Part shown: positions 7,671-15,748 of the stretch, piece after piece
Layout of the letters: each line of letters opens with the position of its first letter
How positions within the stretch are numbered: the first letter of the stretch is position 1
Source: a virus
Virus record (IMG/VR): IMGVR_UViG_3300025156_000001
Span: 1-64,000 of that record
Length of the DNA: 64,000 nt
Direction: 5' to 3' (one strand)
Translations under genes and position numbers: made by a program
Notes under the pieces: model-generated
What the model saw: the letters and a program-made list of their open reading frames with translations, nothing else
The model's database searches: none
Told to the model about the DNA's origin: nothing

Positions 7671-8534
7671 TTAACCACCCCTTCTATTACATGTAGCCAA
7701 AATTATCAAGTTTGTCAGTTGACCTTTCAAACTCTTCTTTACTAGGCTTGTGGAGGTCCTCGATAATTTTCCTGACCGCTTTTGGTAGGTCCTCCAACTT
7801 TCCCGAGGGTTTGATTTATATGTATACGTAGAAGTATATTTTACGGTCCTTTTAGCCTTTTCGTATTTATCAATATTCGCAAGTATTTCCCAATCAGATA
7901 GTAGTTCACTACCTGGGACGGCCTTGACAACATACTTATCTATTATGTCATCGGTAAACTCCGATGCTATAATAGTCATATCGCCTATTTGCGCCACATC
8001 TAAATCTCTTGTTGTAGATGTTTTATATACCTCTAATATACCATCTTTCCTCAATGACAGAAACACACCAGTAAAATTGGTATTTATTGGTGCGCCCATA
8101 TTCAATACACCAAACCCATATAGAGATACCAGGTATGATGTTGCTTCACTATCTGATATTTCACCGCCTCTACGTATAACATATGGTATAAGTAGGGGTT
8201 TAAATATGGAAAGGTCTGATGTTGTTGTCCCATTATGACATAGTATCTGCTCTCCATTATTAAACGGTTGGCAGTTTTCATCTGTCTTTGGTGCCACCGT
8301 TTTTATACGGGTATGGAATAAGAAGGCACCATTATCCCATTTGGTTTTGACAGCCTTTTCTACCAATTCCTCTACCGTTTTCTCAACGCCTTTGATGACC
8401 AACGGTTCACCTTTTACCCAACCACCTATACCATTTCCGTGCCCACCTTTAGCGTCCTCAAGATGCTTAAACAAGTCCACAAGAAACTCCTTATCCTTCT
8501 TCTTTACGCCTTTGACGAAAGCCAATCTACACAA
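7671..8534 (-). CDS. Class II glutamine amidotransferase (Ntn hydrolase)
   Basis: This family uses an N-terminal Cys as nucleophile after Met removal. The only start that gives Met-Cys is the TTG at 8534 (TTG-TGT), and GTGGTGGTAAAA lies just before it. Other hallmarks: FHTR with His74 and Arg76, QPF...LCHNG with HNG at 100-102, and SDSE at 127-130. The enzyme would release ammonia from glutamine or hydrolyse a gamma-glutamyl amide. It lies two bases downstream of COOH-NH2 ligase 1. The C-terminal 60 residues are rich in S/K/R and do not belong to the core. Confidence 0.88.
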   Translation of the reverse strand: MCRLAFVKGVKKKDKEFLVDLFKHLEDAKGGHGNGIGGWVKGEPLVIKGVEKTVEELVEKAVKTKWDNGAFLFHTRIKTVAPKTDENCQPFNNGEQILCHNGTTTSDLSIFKPLLIPYVIRRGGEISDSEATSYLVSLYGFGVLNMGAPINTNFTGVFLSLRKDGILEVYKTSTTRDLDVAQIGDMTIIASEFTDDIIDKYVVKAVPGSELLSDWEILANIDKYEKAKRTVKYTSTYTYKSNPRESWRTYQKRSGKLSRTSTSLVKKSLKGQLTNLIILATCNRRGG

Positions 8535-8536
8535 TT

Positions 8537-9742
8537 TTACCACCACATTACAGGCAAGTATTTATCCGAATGTGAGGACATAATATCACTTATATCATTC
8601 ACAATCGTGTTGATTGCCCCCTTTTCCTTTCTGATATGGATTGGTATACCAACAACAACACCTATGGACGGGGACAATTTTTCGTATCTCCCCCAACGTC
8701 CATGCTTCACTGTATACCCTTTCCGTTTTAGGTAGGTAATGACATCCTTACAGATAGGCCCGCTATCTTCATCGGACCACACCCATAAGTCCCTACCATG
8801 TTTGCGACCAGACCCATATATATATATGTCGCCTATACCCTTCTTCTTGATACTGGTAACATCTATATCCAGGCCACTTTCTTTACCCATATATATGTTA
8901 ACCGTATTGGACTTCGGCTTGATACCCCATGAAACGAATATGTTTCTTGTAGTATCCATAGCCGTTCTCCTTCTTGTAACGTTTGATGCGAAGTGTAGGT
9001 ATCTTCCAACCTCACTATATCCATCCAACGTTGTAAACCAATTGAAGATTTCATTTATGATATTATATACATCCGTATATACGGCTTTGTTATTCCCCGA
9101 CCACCGTCTATTACCACGGTCGTTCCTTTCATTCCTAAATAGCGTATTACGTTCATATATATCTATCAATCTCCCTATTCTTTTATCGCCTTTAACTTTA
9201 TCCCAATTACGAATCATAATCCACGCAATAGATAAGTATGCACCAGTCCATATTGGGCTTGACAACCAACTATATGGTGTTCTTGTTTCAAACCCGTGAT
9301 GCTTCACCCTAAAGTCGAATGGCCCCCCATACTTCCCGACTTTAAGCCTATCTATAAAGTCTTCCCCACCTGTCATCCAGTTGAAGGAAAACAATACGGC
9401 ACCAAGACTTCTTGCCTTTTCATCTATCTCGCTATCGGCGGATATATGTATATGCCCACCTATTGGATGTCCAGTTGGTGCACCACCACCACGTAGCCTT
9501 ATAGAACTGCCCAGGAAATCCTGGATTTTACATATTGTATCCATAAGTTCCTGAATACACCCTCTCATATTTTCCATGTGTTCTTCAACACTTTCGGATG
9601 GGTCGGGCCTAAACTCTATAGGTACCTGCGCACTATCACTGCCGACAGATATACCAGTAAAGTAGTCTTGTCCAGTTACACGACTACCATCAACAAATAG
9701 TACAGCTTCGGGGTCAGACCCTATAAGAAAATCCTGTGTCAT
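8537..9742 (-). CDS. phiEco32-like COOH-NH2 ligase 1 (amidoligase)
   Basis: 401 residues, the longest of three ligases. It has GSDPEA at 8-13, the phage-type PIEFRP segment, GGHIHIS at 95-101 and HGFETRTP at 149-156. These are landmarks of the glutamine-synthetase-fold COOH-NH2 ligase type 2 family, proposed to join amines to carboxyl groups of peptides or proteins with ATP. The start at 9742 is set by GGAGTGATAACA. The C-terminal third goes beyond the common core. It probably works with the adjacent GATase II and ATP-grasp proteins. Confidence 0.9.
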   Translation of the reverse strand: MTQDFLIGSDPEAVLFVDGSRVTGQDYFTGISVGSDSAQVPIEFRPDPSESVEEHMENMRGCIQELMDTICKIQDFLGSSIRLRGGGAPTGHPIGGHIHISADSEIDEKARSLGAVLFSFNWMTGGEDFIDRLKVGKYGGPFDFRVKHHGFETRTPYSWLSSPIWTGAYLSIAWIMIRNWDKVKGDKRIGRLIDIYERNTLFRNERNDRGNRRWSGNNKAVYTDVYNIINEIFNWFTTLDGYSEVGRYLHFASNVTRRRTAMDTTRNIFVSWGIKPKSNTVNIYMGKESGLDIDVTSIKKKGIGDIYIYGSGRKHGRDLWVWSDEDSGPICKDVITYLKRKGYTVKHGRWGRYEKLSPSIGVVVGIPIHIRKEKGAINTIVNDISDIMSSHSDKYLPVMWW

Positions 9743-9747
9743 TGTTA

Positions 9748-9924
9748 TCACTCCTCAACACATTCCCAAAATGCCTTTGTAATTACATCCATACGTTTGG
9801 ATGTAACTACATTTATCATTTCGGATAGGTGGTTCTTTACAATATGGTCTGTCATTCTAACAGTAACCAAATATGGGTTAACACCCGCCTCTTTATGGCT
9901 ACAAAATGGGCATATATCATTCAT
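9748..9924 (-). CDS. C2H2-like zinc finger miniprotein
   Basis: 58 residues with CPFC near the N-terminus and HIVKNHL about 20 residues later, a C2H2 layout. GAGGTGTTTTCA supports the ATG at 9924. It could bind DNA or RNA; its place in the modification cluster is unexplained. Confidence 0.65.
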   Translation of the reverse strand: MNDICPFCSHKEAGVNPYLVTVRMTDHIVKNHLSEMINVVTSKRMDVITKAFWECVEE

Positions 9925-10063
9925 TGAAAACACCTCTTATCAGCACATTAGCCTTTGTCTTTCTGCCGTGCTTTTCCACAGTAGCATATATATGGGCTTT
10001 AGCCAATATTTCAACGATGTCCTCTGCTATTTCGACATCCAGTTTACTGTATTTTACCTTCAT
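9917..10063 (-). CDS. Hypothetical protein, 48 aa
   Basis: A short K/E-rich helix-strand protein. The ATG at 10063 overlaps the TGA of the upstream GGCT-like gene (ATGA), and GGAGAAAGGTAT lies before it, indicating translational coupling. No family known. Confidence 0.55.
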   Translation of the reverse strand: MKVKYSKLDVEIAEDIVEILAKAHIYATVEKHGRKTKANVLIRGVFNE

Positions 10064-10449
10064 ATACCTTTCTCCTTCGCGTTTTTTAGCCATTCTATAT
10101 AGTCGGTGCATCTAATCATACTATATCTCGACGTTTTATAGTCCTGATAGAAGTTAAATGGGGCAAGTTTGTTGTTATCCAAAGTGGATGTAGTGGAAAC
10201 ATACATACCCAATGACGAGTAGAATTTGTGTACATCTTCCGATATTTTACCGGTTATACTATACAATTCTACTACATATTCATCCGTGCCATATCCACTA
10301 TGGTATTTAAGTCTCGGTATACCATTAGCATCAATCATAAGTGTATATTGCCCAACATATTTTATCTTTCTAAATGGTGCCAAATCACCCAGATAATATC
10401 TATGTAATGGGCCGCCCTCTCTCAACAACCCATACTCTCCTAGTATCAT
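10060..10449 (-). CDS. GGCT-like protein 1, catalytic Glu apparently missing
   Basis: The N-terminal EYGLLREGGP matches the YGTLR loop of gamma-glutamylcyclotransferase-fold proteins, and VVELYSI fits the following core strand. Where the family has a catalytic Glu (Glu74 in GGCT-like protein 2), the aligned position is Ser79 in FYSSLGMY. It may therefore be a binding-only member or act differently. It follows paralogue P1 by four bases. The fold assignment is good; loss of activity is inference from a hand alignment. Confidence 0.7.
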   Translation of the reverse strand: MILGEYGLLREGGPLHRYYLGDLAPFRKIKYVGQYTLMIDANGIPRLKYHSGYGTDEYVVELYSITGKISEDVHKFYSSLGMYVSTTSTLDNNKLAPFNFYQDYKTSRYSMIRCTDYIEWLKNAKEKGI

Positions 10450-10453
10450 TGTA

Positions 10454-10942
10454 TTATACCCCCATAGTATGTTCCATTATACCAGTCCTAACCTCATCGA
10501 TTGGTAAATCAAACCCGTACTCGTATATTATACCATTTCTTATATCTTTCTTCATCTCACTTATTAGCCATTTGTCATCCAACGTATCGAAGAACGCTTT
10601 GTACATATTTTCGTTCGTCCATAGGAATACCTTTGGTAGTTTGGTGTTCTTGACACTACCCCTATCATTATTATCAATGATAAGCCTTTTTGAACTGCCA
10701 TCTGAATTTACACGATTGCCACCATACATAGGAACGTAAGTCAAAAATATAGTAGGAATTACAATACCATTTTTATAGTTATGCAGTATATTATTTCCTT
10801 TATATCCCACATATACTGGTGTGCTATCACCTATAAATCGTAGTCTAAATACTATATCTTTATCCATGCCAGTTATCTTTATATGTGATGGTAATATTAC
10901 TGCATCACTTTTATCATCAAGCAAATCTATCGTTGTCTTCAT
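10454..10942 (-). CDS. PxxE-GIxEH family paralogue P1
   Basis: The longest member (162 aa) and the only one apart from the main array. It ends PIDEVRTGIMEH plus four residues, and has the central LPKVFLW segment shared by all nine. The N-terminal 100 residues are the most divergent and lack the GH motif. It lies between GGCT-like protein 1 and a hypothetical gene downstream of ligase 2. AGGAGGTAACTAT is an excellent ribosome site. Function unknown; possible substrate or adaptor of the amidoligases. Confidence 0.75.
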   Translation of the reverse strand: MKTTIDLLDDKSDAVILPSHIKITGMDKDIVFRLRFIGDSTPVYVGYKGNNILHNYKNGIVIPTIFLTYVPMYGGNRVNSDGSSKRLIIDNNDRGSVKNTKLPKVFLWTNENMYKAFFDTLDDKWLISEMKKDIRNGIIYEYGFDLPIDEVRTGIMEHTMGV

Positions 10943-10946
10943 ATAG

Positions 10947-11225
10947 TTACCTCCTACTTTCTATATAGTCGAGGAACCTAATCACTATATTTATAGGGGT
11001 ATAATTCTGGAATTTTACTGTACCATTTCTCCTGTTCCAATAGCACCAGTACTTAATAGACTTATCCTTCTTAATTGGAACGGTAATAGTCATCTCTGTA
11101 TATTCTTCTTCAATATGTATTCCCCCATCTCCTCCCCCACTATCTACTATAACCATATCATCTATTGTATCCAATTGGCTAGTTATTGCCTTATCGCGTA
11201 TCTCTTTATCTCTTTTAGTGGGCAT
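10947..11225 (-). CDS. Hypothetical protein, 92 aa
   Basis: It has a charged N-terminus, a glycine-rich SGGGDGG linker near 30 and a beta-rich C-terminal half (TITVPIKKDK, YWCYWNRRN). No known family. It lies between ligase 2 and P1 with gaps of 9 and 4 bases. GGTGATTTC precedes the ATG. Confidence 0.6.
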   Translation of the reverse strand: MPTKRDKEIRDKAITSQLDTIDDMVIVDSGGGDGGIHIEEEYTEMTITVPIKKDKSIKYWCYWNRRNGTVKFQNYTPINIVIRFLDYIESRR

Positions 11226-11234
11226 GAAATCACC

Positions 11235-12122
11235 TTATAACCATATACTGTAAAGGTCATTATCATTATTTTCTGTACGAAGGGCATAACTTATTAGTTC
11301 CTTACTCTTATCACTAAAGATATTCCATTTGGATATTAATTCCCCAAGTAGGGATGTGGCATAGTGCGGGTCCTCTACCGCTTTCACTATAACACTTTCG
11401 CCAATACTCTTAACTATACCAGGCCCGTTTTGGGACATATGGTAGATGGCATCTTCCACCAACGAATAAACAAGTCTAGTGTAGAGAGGGCTTTTAAGCC
11501 AGTAGTTTGATAGAGTGCGGTATTCTACCCCATAAGATGTCTTACGGAAACAACCGGCCCTACCGTATAATTTCCTCCGTTCCGTTGCATCCTTCGAGTT
11601 ATCTATAACGGATGATACGACACCCAAGAATAGGTCTAATACCTTTATAAATTGCATTGAATCGTAATGGTCCAAAAGGAATAAGGTATCGGGGTCATCA
11701 TCAAATCCTATATGTATATGGCCGCCACAACTCCTAAAGGTTGGGAAATCTTCTGGACTAGGTGGTTCGTTGGTCATACCTGTATATGCGGACAGGTCTG
11801 GAGAGCACCCAAACAGTTTTGCCTCTGGACTAGACACTTCCTCTATTGGGAAGTTTGCGGATGCCAGTACAACTGGTCTTATGCTATTATCAAGTCTATC
11901 ATGTAATAGGTGGACCGTATCTCTTACGGCTTTAACCCATTCATTTTCATTATGGGCTGGCGGTGTGCCAAACTCGGCGCATACATTATCCCATTGTATC
12001 ATCCCACCATTAGGTAGTTCAACGGGTTTTTCTTTTGTCCCATTTATATATGGTATCGCAGATACCAATCTACCCCTTTTTGCGACAAATACTTCTGGGT
12101 CGCATCCTATTGTAAATTTCAT
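11235..12122 (-). CDS. phiEco32-like COOH-NH2 ligase 2 (amidoligase)
   Basis: 295 residues, about the usual family length. Motifs: IGCDPEVF at 5-12, CAEFGTPP near 48-55, GGHIHIG at 133-139 and GVEYRTLSN at 198-206. It is the most canonical of the three ligases. It is followed five bases upstream by the nine-paralogue array, so the array products are plausible partners or substrates. The reaction expected for the family is ATP-dependent amide bond formation at a carboxylate; the actual substrates are unknown. Confidence 0.92.
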   Translation of the reverse strand: MKFTIGCDPEVFVAKRGRLVSAIPYINGTKEKPVELPNGGMIQWDNVCAEFGTPPAHNENEWVKAVRDTVHLLHDRLDNSIRPVVLASANFPIEEVSSPEAKLFGCSPDLSAYTGMTNEPPSPEDFPTFRSCGGHIHIGFDDDPDTLFLLDHYDSMQFIKVLDLFLGVVSSVIDNSKDATERRKLYGRAGCFRKTSYGVEYRTLSNYWLKSPLYTRLVYSLVEDAIYHMSQNGPGIVKSIGESVIVKAVEDPHYATSLLGELISKWNIFSDKSKELISYALRTENNDNDLYSIWL

Positions 12123-12126
12123 TTAA

Positions 12127-12540
12127 TCACCCATTGTAATATATATCTGTGATGTGTTCGATTATACCAGTTTCAAGCTCGTTCTCCGGCATACCCCCCA
12201 GCGTAGTTATATGTAGTGTTCCCTTTAGGTAGTCAATCGTAAAGCCATTTGATTTATATGAGGATGCCACCCTCCTTACATCATACGTATGAAACATGTT
12301 CCAGAATGTACGTGGTACTCTCATGTTATTTTCTGCGAAGGCATTTTCTAAAGCCCTACACGGGTGGGCTTCATGGCCCATATATTTTACGGCGATACGT
12401 GGCGACCCTGGTAGGTCTCTACGTATATACTCCCCATTTACAAGCGGGTATAATATCATCCGCCCATCTGTTTTCTCTTTAACTATTTTTAAACCTGGTA
12501 TCTCCGTATAGATAACATCAGGCAGAATATTAATATCCAT
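12127..12540 (-). CDS. PxxE-GIxEH family paralogue P2
   Basis: 137 residues. Family landmarks: IAVKYMGH (GH motif), VPRTFW, an SSYK segment, and the C-terminal PENELETGIIEH with an 8-residue tail. The start at 12540 uses GGGGTGAACCAC and overlaps the end of P3 by 11 bases. Function unknown. Confidence 0.75.
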   Translation of the reverse strand: MDINILPDVIYTEIPGLKIVKEKTDGRMILYPLVNGEYIRRDLPGSPRIAVKYMGHEAHPCRALENAFAENNMRVPRTFWNMFHTYDVRRVASSYKSNGFTIDYLKGTLHITTLGGMPENELETGIIEHITDIYYNG

Positions 12541-12961
12541 GTGGTTCACCCCTATAATCACTCTTGTCATACGGTATATCTGTATGCTCGTGTATTCCAG
12601 AATTCATCTCATCTTTTGGGATTTTGTTATTAAACACCGCATACAATCTCTCCTCCAGAAACTTCCTGTTGAAACGCGGCGCCCTATATGACAATGCGCA
12701 CATCTTTGCACATTCCGTATTGTTAATATAGTAGAATGCTCCTGGTACATACCCATCCTTACCAAATAACGTTTCTATGGTTTTTGAACCTCTAGCCTGA
12801 TGTCCACCATAGTGTATTGCTATTGGGATACCCCACTCCCTACGTATAATTATACTATTTACACATGGTAAAAGTAGTGTTTTTCCATAAACCTCACGTT
12901 TTTCTATTGTAACGTTAGGTATCAACGTTGGGATAACACTCGGTAGCTTCGATAAATCCAT
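12530..12961 (-). CDS. PxxE-GIxEH family paralogue P3
   Basis: 143 residues with PIAIHYGGH, VPGAFYY, a CALSYR segment and PKDEMNSGIHEH. It has the longest tail after the signature (17 residues); part of that tail is encoded by the P2 start region, so overlap may have lengthened it. GGGGTGTATAG precedes the ATG. Confidence 0.75.
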   Translation of the reverse strand: MDLSKLPSVIPTLIPNVTIEKREVYGKTLLLPCVNSIIIRREWGIPIAIHYGGHQARGSKTIETLFGKDGYVPGAFYYINNTECAKMCALSYRAPRFNRKFLEERLYAVFNNKIPKDEMNSGIHEHTDIPYDKSDYRGEPHGY

Positions 12962-12979
12962 CTATACACCCCAATACCT

Positions 12980-13390
12980 TTAAGTTATATGCTCATATAT
13001 ACCGGTTTCGATTTCATTATTTGGTAGGTTACTATCAAGTATAATTAGCGCGCCGGCGGAAGATAAAAATGATATAGCTTCAGTATAATTCTTTGTATAA
13101 CTCCTTAATGTGGTAGTATTTTTAGATATCCATCGAAATACGTGTGGTACCCGCACCCCTGTTACAGCTATATGTTTTTGCCAGTTGTTAATATCACTCC
13201 CACCTGAATTGCTAACAAAAGTCAGGAAGAAATGGTTCTCCGGTACCCCGTGTCCCTCAAAATAGATACGTTTTCCATTCTTATCTCTTGCTACATATAT
13301 ATCGTAACCTGCCTGTTGTTCAAGAAAGAACGTAACTTCAGGTATTATACTTTTAAACCTGATATGGGTAGGCAATTTTGTGTCTATCAT
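12980..13390 (-). CDS. PxxE-GIxEH family paralogue P4
   Basis: 136 residues, ending PNNEIETGIYEH plus two residues. It has VPHVFRW and TLRSYT, but the GH motif is replaced by a longer insert (FVSNSGGS). GGTGATATAG precedes the ATG at 13390. Within the N-terminal third it shows a GHGVPENHFF variant of the usual PLxIxxxGH strand. Confidence 0.72.
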   Translation of the reverse strand: MIDTKLPTHIRFKSIIPEVTFFLEQQAGYDIYVARDKNGKRIYFEGHGVPENHFFLTFVSNSGGSDINNWQKHIAVTGVRVPHVFRWISKNTTTLRSYTKNYTEAISFLSSAGALIILDSNLPNNEIETGIYEHIT

Positions 13391-13395
13391 CTATA

Positions 13396-13770
13396 TCACC
13401 TATCTACGTGCTCCCATATACCAGTAGCGGATTCCTCTTCTGGTATAGTAATCTTACCAAACAGTTTTATTATTCGTGATAACAAATCGTCATCGGAGTA
13501 CGAACGGCTAGCTTCCTCCGCGCTATTGCCACCATATATACCCCAAAATATTTCCGGTAAATCTCCCCTATCGTGGAACCGATGGGATATAATGCTACCT
13601 CTCGCCCGATGTCCCTCTGTATGGATAGCAAGTGGCACATTATCATAGAGGCACCTTTCACCGTCCACATACACAATTAAAAGTTCGTGCCCATACATTG
13701 TTTCTTTATGTAGCTCCACGCCAGGCATCTTTGATGATGCTATTATATCTGGATACCCATCTAAATACAA
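13396..13770 (-). CDS. PxxE-GIxEH family paralogue P5
   Basis: About 124 residues. It is closest to P6: both have PGxELHKETMYG in the N-terminal part. Other landmarks are PLAIHTEGH, LPEIFW, ASRSYS and PEEESATGIWEH plus three residues. The TTG at 13770 aligns best with the P6 N-terminus and avoids overlap; a GTG at 13800 is the alternative. Confidence 0.72.
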   Translation of the reverse strand: MYLDGYPDIIASSKMPGVELHKETMYGHELLIVYVDGERCLYDNVPLAIHTEGHRARGSIISHRFHDRGDLPEIFWGIYGGNSAEEASRSYSDDDLLSRIIKLFGKITIPEEESATGIWEHVDR

Positions 13771-13783
13771 TATACCACATCCA

Positions 13784-14176
13784 TTATTTGTATTGAACAC
13801 GACAATTTATATGTTCGTATATACCTGTATTCTTTTCGTTTGTTGGCAATTCATACGCATCGAAATATTTTTGTAGTGAATCAACTAGCCTATTTATCCA
13901 CTTCTCCTCTAATGCCCCATCCAAATCTGCTTTTGACCTAACGTACCAAAACATTCGAGGCGGTAATATACCCTCTTTTTTATATTTTTTGTAAAAATCT
14001 ATTGGGCCCATATGCCCATATGGACATATAATTATGCTATTACCGGCATGAATACACGGTTTGTCCATATAGTAAACACGTAGGACCTTGGCCCCATACA
14101 TTGTTTCTTTATGTAGTTCTAGCCCAGGTATATGTTTCGATACAAGTATATCCGGTACTTTGTCTGCCCACATCAT
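13784..14176 (-). CDS. PxxE-GIxEH family paralogue P6
   Basis: 130 residues. It has IPGLELHKETMYG in common with P5, then ICPYGH, PPRMFWYV and PTNEKNTGIYEH with an 8-residue tail. The ATG at 14176 follows GGTGTTTAAT and the stop of GGCT-like protein 2; an ATG at 14188 overlapping that stop is possible. Confidence 0.74.
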   Translation of the reverse strand: MMWADKVPDILVSKHIPGLELHKETMYGAKVLRVYYMDKPCIHAGNSIIICPYGHMGPIDFYKKYKKEGILPPRMFWYVRSKADLDGALEEKWINRLVDSLQKYFDAYELPTNEKNTGIYEHINCRVQYK

Positions 14177-14177
14177 A

Positions 14178-14543
14178 TTAAACACCATTGTATTCCGCGA
14201 TATAATCGCCACTTTTTATTATGGGATAGGTTTTATTTATCGCCCTCTCTCTTGCCCATACCCATATATCGGCTTTACCGACAGGTGTTTCTATCTCCTC
14301 TTTGTGGTATCCAGCACCCAACTCCATAATATCTATAGAGTTGTATGTGCTATCCGGCACATCATATACCTCTATCTTGACATCCCTCATATTGTTGTCG
14401 TTTACAAGTGCGGGATATGAATATGGTAGTACCATTATATAAGGTAATGGCACAAACCCACTGAAAAGTGGCTTACCTATAGACTTCCTATAATTATATC
14501 CACCCTCTCGGAGGGTGCCGTACACCGCTATTCTCTTTACCAT
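14178..14543 (-). CDS. Gamma-glutamylcyclotransferase-like protein 2 (GGCT fold)
   Basis: 121 residues with the canonical VYGTLREGG at 7-15, the YPALV segment, VYDVPDS and DIMELGAGY, in which Glu74 fits the catalytic Glu of the family. GGCT enzymes cleave gamma-glutamyl amines or dipeptides to release 5-oxoproline; phage members travel with amidoligases. It sits inside the paralogue array, between P6 and P7. It could reverse or trim the modification made by the ligases. GGTGATATAA precedes the ATG. Confidence 0.88.
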   Translation of the reverse strand: MVKRIAVYGTLREGGYNYRKSIGKPLFSGFVPLPYIMVLPYSYPALVNDNNMRDVKIEVYDVPDSTYNSIDIMELGAGYHKEEIETPVGKADIWVWARERAINKTYPIIKSGDYIAEYNGV

Positions 14544-14554
14544 TTATATCACCT

Positions 14555-14929
14555 TTACTCTATATGCTCATATATCATGGTTTCAATCTCTTTTTGGGGT
14601 AGTTCGAATGTACCCATATACATTTTAATTTTATCCATAGTGTAGGAAAAAAGACACTCAAGTGCTTCATTTATATCTCCAACATAATAGAATATAGCAG
14701 GTATACTAATTGGTGCGCCACAGCCACTTGAATAAAACCTTTTAACAGCTTCAGTTGGCCCAGAATGTCCATCGAAATTTATACATAATGGATTTCCAGT
14801 TCTAACACTAGATTGTGGTGAACCGTCTAGGAATACTCTTAATAATGGCTGGTTCTGTATAAGTTGTTTCCTTGCAGATAACCTATGGCATGTGCCTTTT
14901 ATAAATAAGATTTCAGGTATGTCTTTCAC
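14555..14929 (-). CDS. PxxE-GIxEH family paralogue P7
   Basis: 124 residues from a GTG start at 14929, chosen because GGAGTGGTACC lies just before it. Landmarks: PLCINFDGH, IPAIFYYV, CLFSYT and PQKEIETMIYEH plus two residues. It is the only copy with Met in place of Gly in the signature. A longer frame from 14950 is possible. Confidence 0.73.
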   Translation of the reverse strand: MKDIPEILFIKGTCHRLSARKQLIQNQPLLRVFLDGSPQSSVRTGNPLCINFDGHSGPTEAVKRFYSSGCGAPISIPAIFYYVGDINEALECLFSYTMDKIKMYMGTFELPQKEIETMIYEHIE

Positions 14930-15338
14930 GGTACCACTCCATATGCTCATGAATACCAGTGTTTTCCTCTTCTACCGGTAAATTATATAATTGAAGATAG
15001 TCTTTCATAACCCTTTTTGAATACGAGCGCCTGCATAGTATGGCGTCTCCACCATCAAATACGTAGTAAAATATATATGGTATACTCTTCTTCCTGTTCA
15101 AATAGTATGTGAAAACATCCGGTGTTACATGGTCGTGCCCATTACTAGATAGCGCAATGCATAATGGCCTACCGGTTTCACTGCTATTTTGTGGTACACC
15201 ATTGAGGTACACCCTATATACATCATGCCCACAGATATTTTCTAATACACCTATTAATTCCTCCCCATCTATGCGGACAATTTCTGGCAACTCAAATTTA
15301 ACGATACTATAACCCCCATTGTTATTCGATGTGCTCAT
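14913..15338 (-). CDS. PxxE-GIxEH family paralogue P8
   Basis: 141 residues. It has PLCIALSSNGHDH, IPYIFYYV, CRRSYS and PVEEENTGIHEH with a 9-residue tail that overlaps the P7 start. The ATG at 15338 follows AGGTATAT and overlaps the end of P9 by 17 bases. With P7 and P9 it forms the most closely similar subgroup (shared PLCI/L and YYV). Confidence 0.72.
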   Translation of the reverse strand: MSTSNNNGGYSIVKFELPEIVRIDGEELIGVLENICGHDVYRVYLNGVPQNSSETGRPLCIALSSNGHDHVTPDVFTYYLNRKKSIPYIFYYVFDGGDAILCRRSYSKRVMKDYLQLYNLPVEEENTGIHEHMEWYRERHT

Positions 15339-15666
15339 ATATACCTGATACCATTTCTTCATATGGCACATTTTGTGGTATATATTTTTTGATATTGTGC
15401 ATTAAATACGTACTGTTGCAAACTAACGCATCCCCTTTATCATAGACATAAAAGAATATCCTAGGTGGGTCTTGTTCTATGGAACGGTATGCTATAAACC
15501 CCCCATACCCACAATTATCGTGCCCGTTAAACTTTAGGCACAACGGCATTGGGTATGATGCGAGTTCGCCGTCTACATATACCACATAAACGTATACCCC
15601 ATATAGTTTTTCGAGCCTGGCTATTATCCTATTCTTAACCAACTCCAAACACAATGGCAATTCCAT
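15322..15666 (-). CDS. PxxE-GIxEH family paralogue P9
   Basis: The shortest member (114 aa), so it marks the minimal unit. PLCLKFNGH, PPRIFFYV, CNSTYL and PYEEMVSGIYEH plus two residues are all present. It is first in the direction of transcription among P2-P9. GGAGGTATGAT precedes the ATG. Confidence 0.75.
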   Translation of the reverse strand: MELPLCLELVKNRIIARLEKLYGVYVYVVYVDGELASYPMPLCLKFNGHDNCGYGGFIAYRSIEQDPPRIFFYVYDKGDALVCNSTYLMHNIKKYIPQNVPYEEMVSGIYEHIE

Positions 15667-15688
15667 ATCATACCTCCATATCCTACTA

Positions 15689-15748
15689 TCAATATTTGTG
15701 TTCCACTTGCCATTTCAATTCATATGAATATATCCCTGTATTGTTCTC
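15689..15748 (-). pseudogene. Possible relic of a tenth paralogue C-terminus
   Basis: In a frame lacking any start, the minus strand reads ENNTGIYSYELKWQ before a stop, just upstream of P9 and matching the E-x-x-T-G-I-Y signature. The same frame is closed by a stop about 10 bases upstream of this fragment. It looks like a decayed copy, although such a short match could be chance. Confidence 0.35.
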
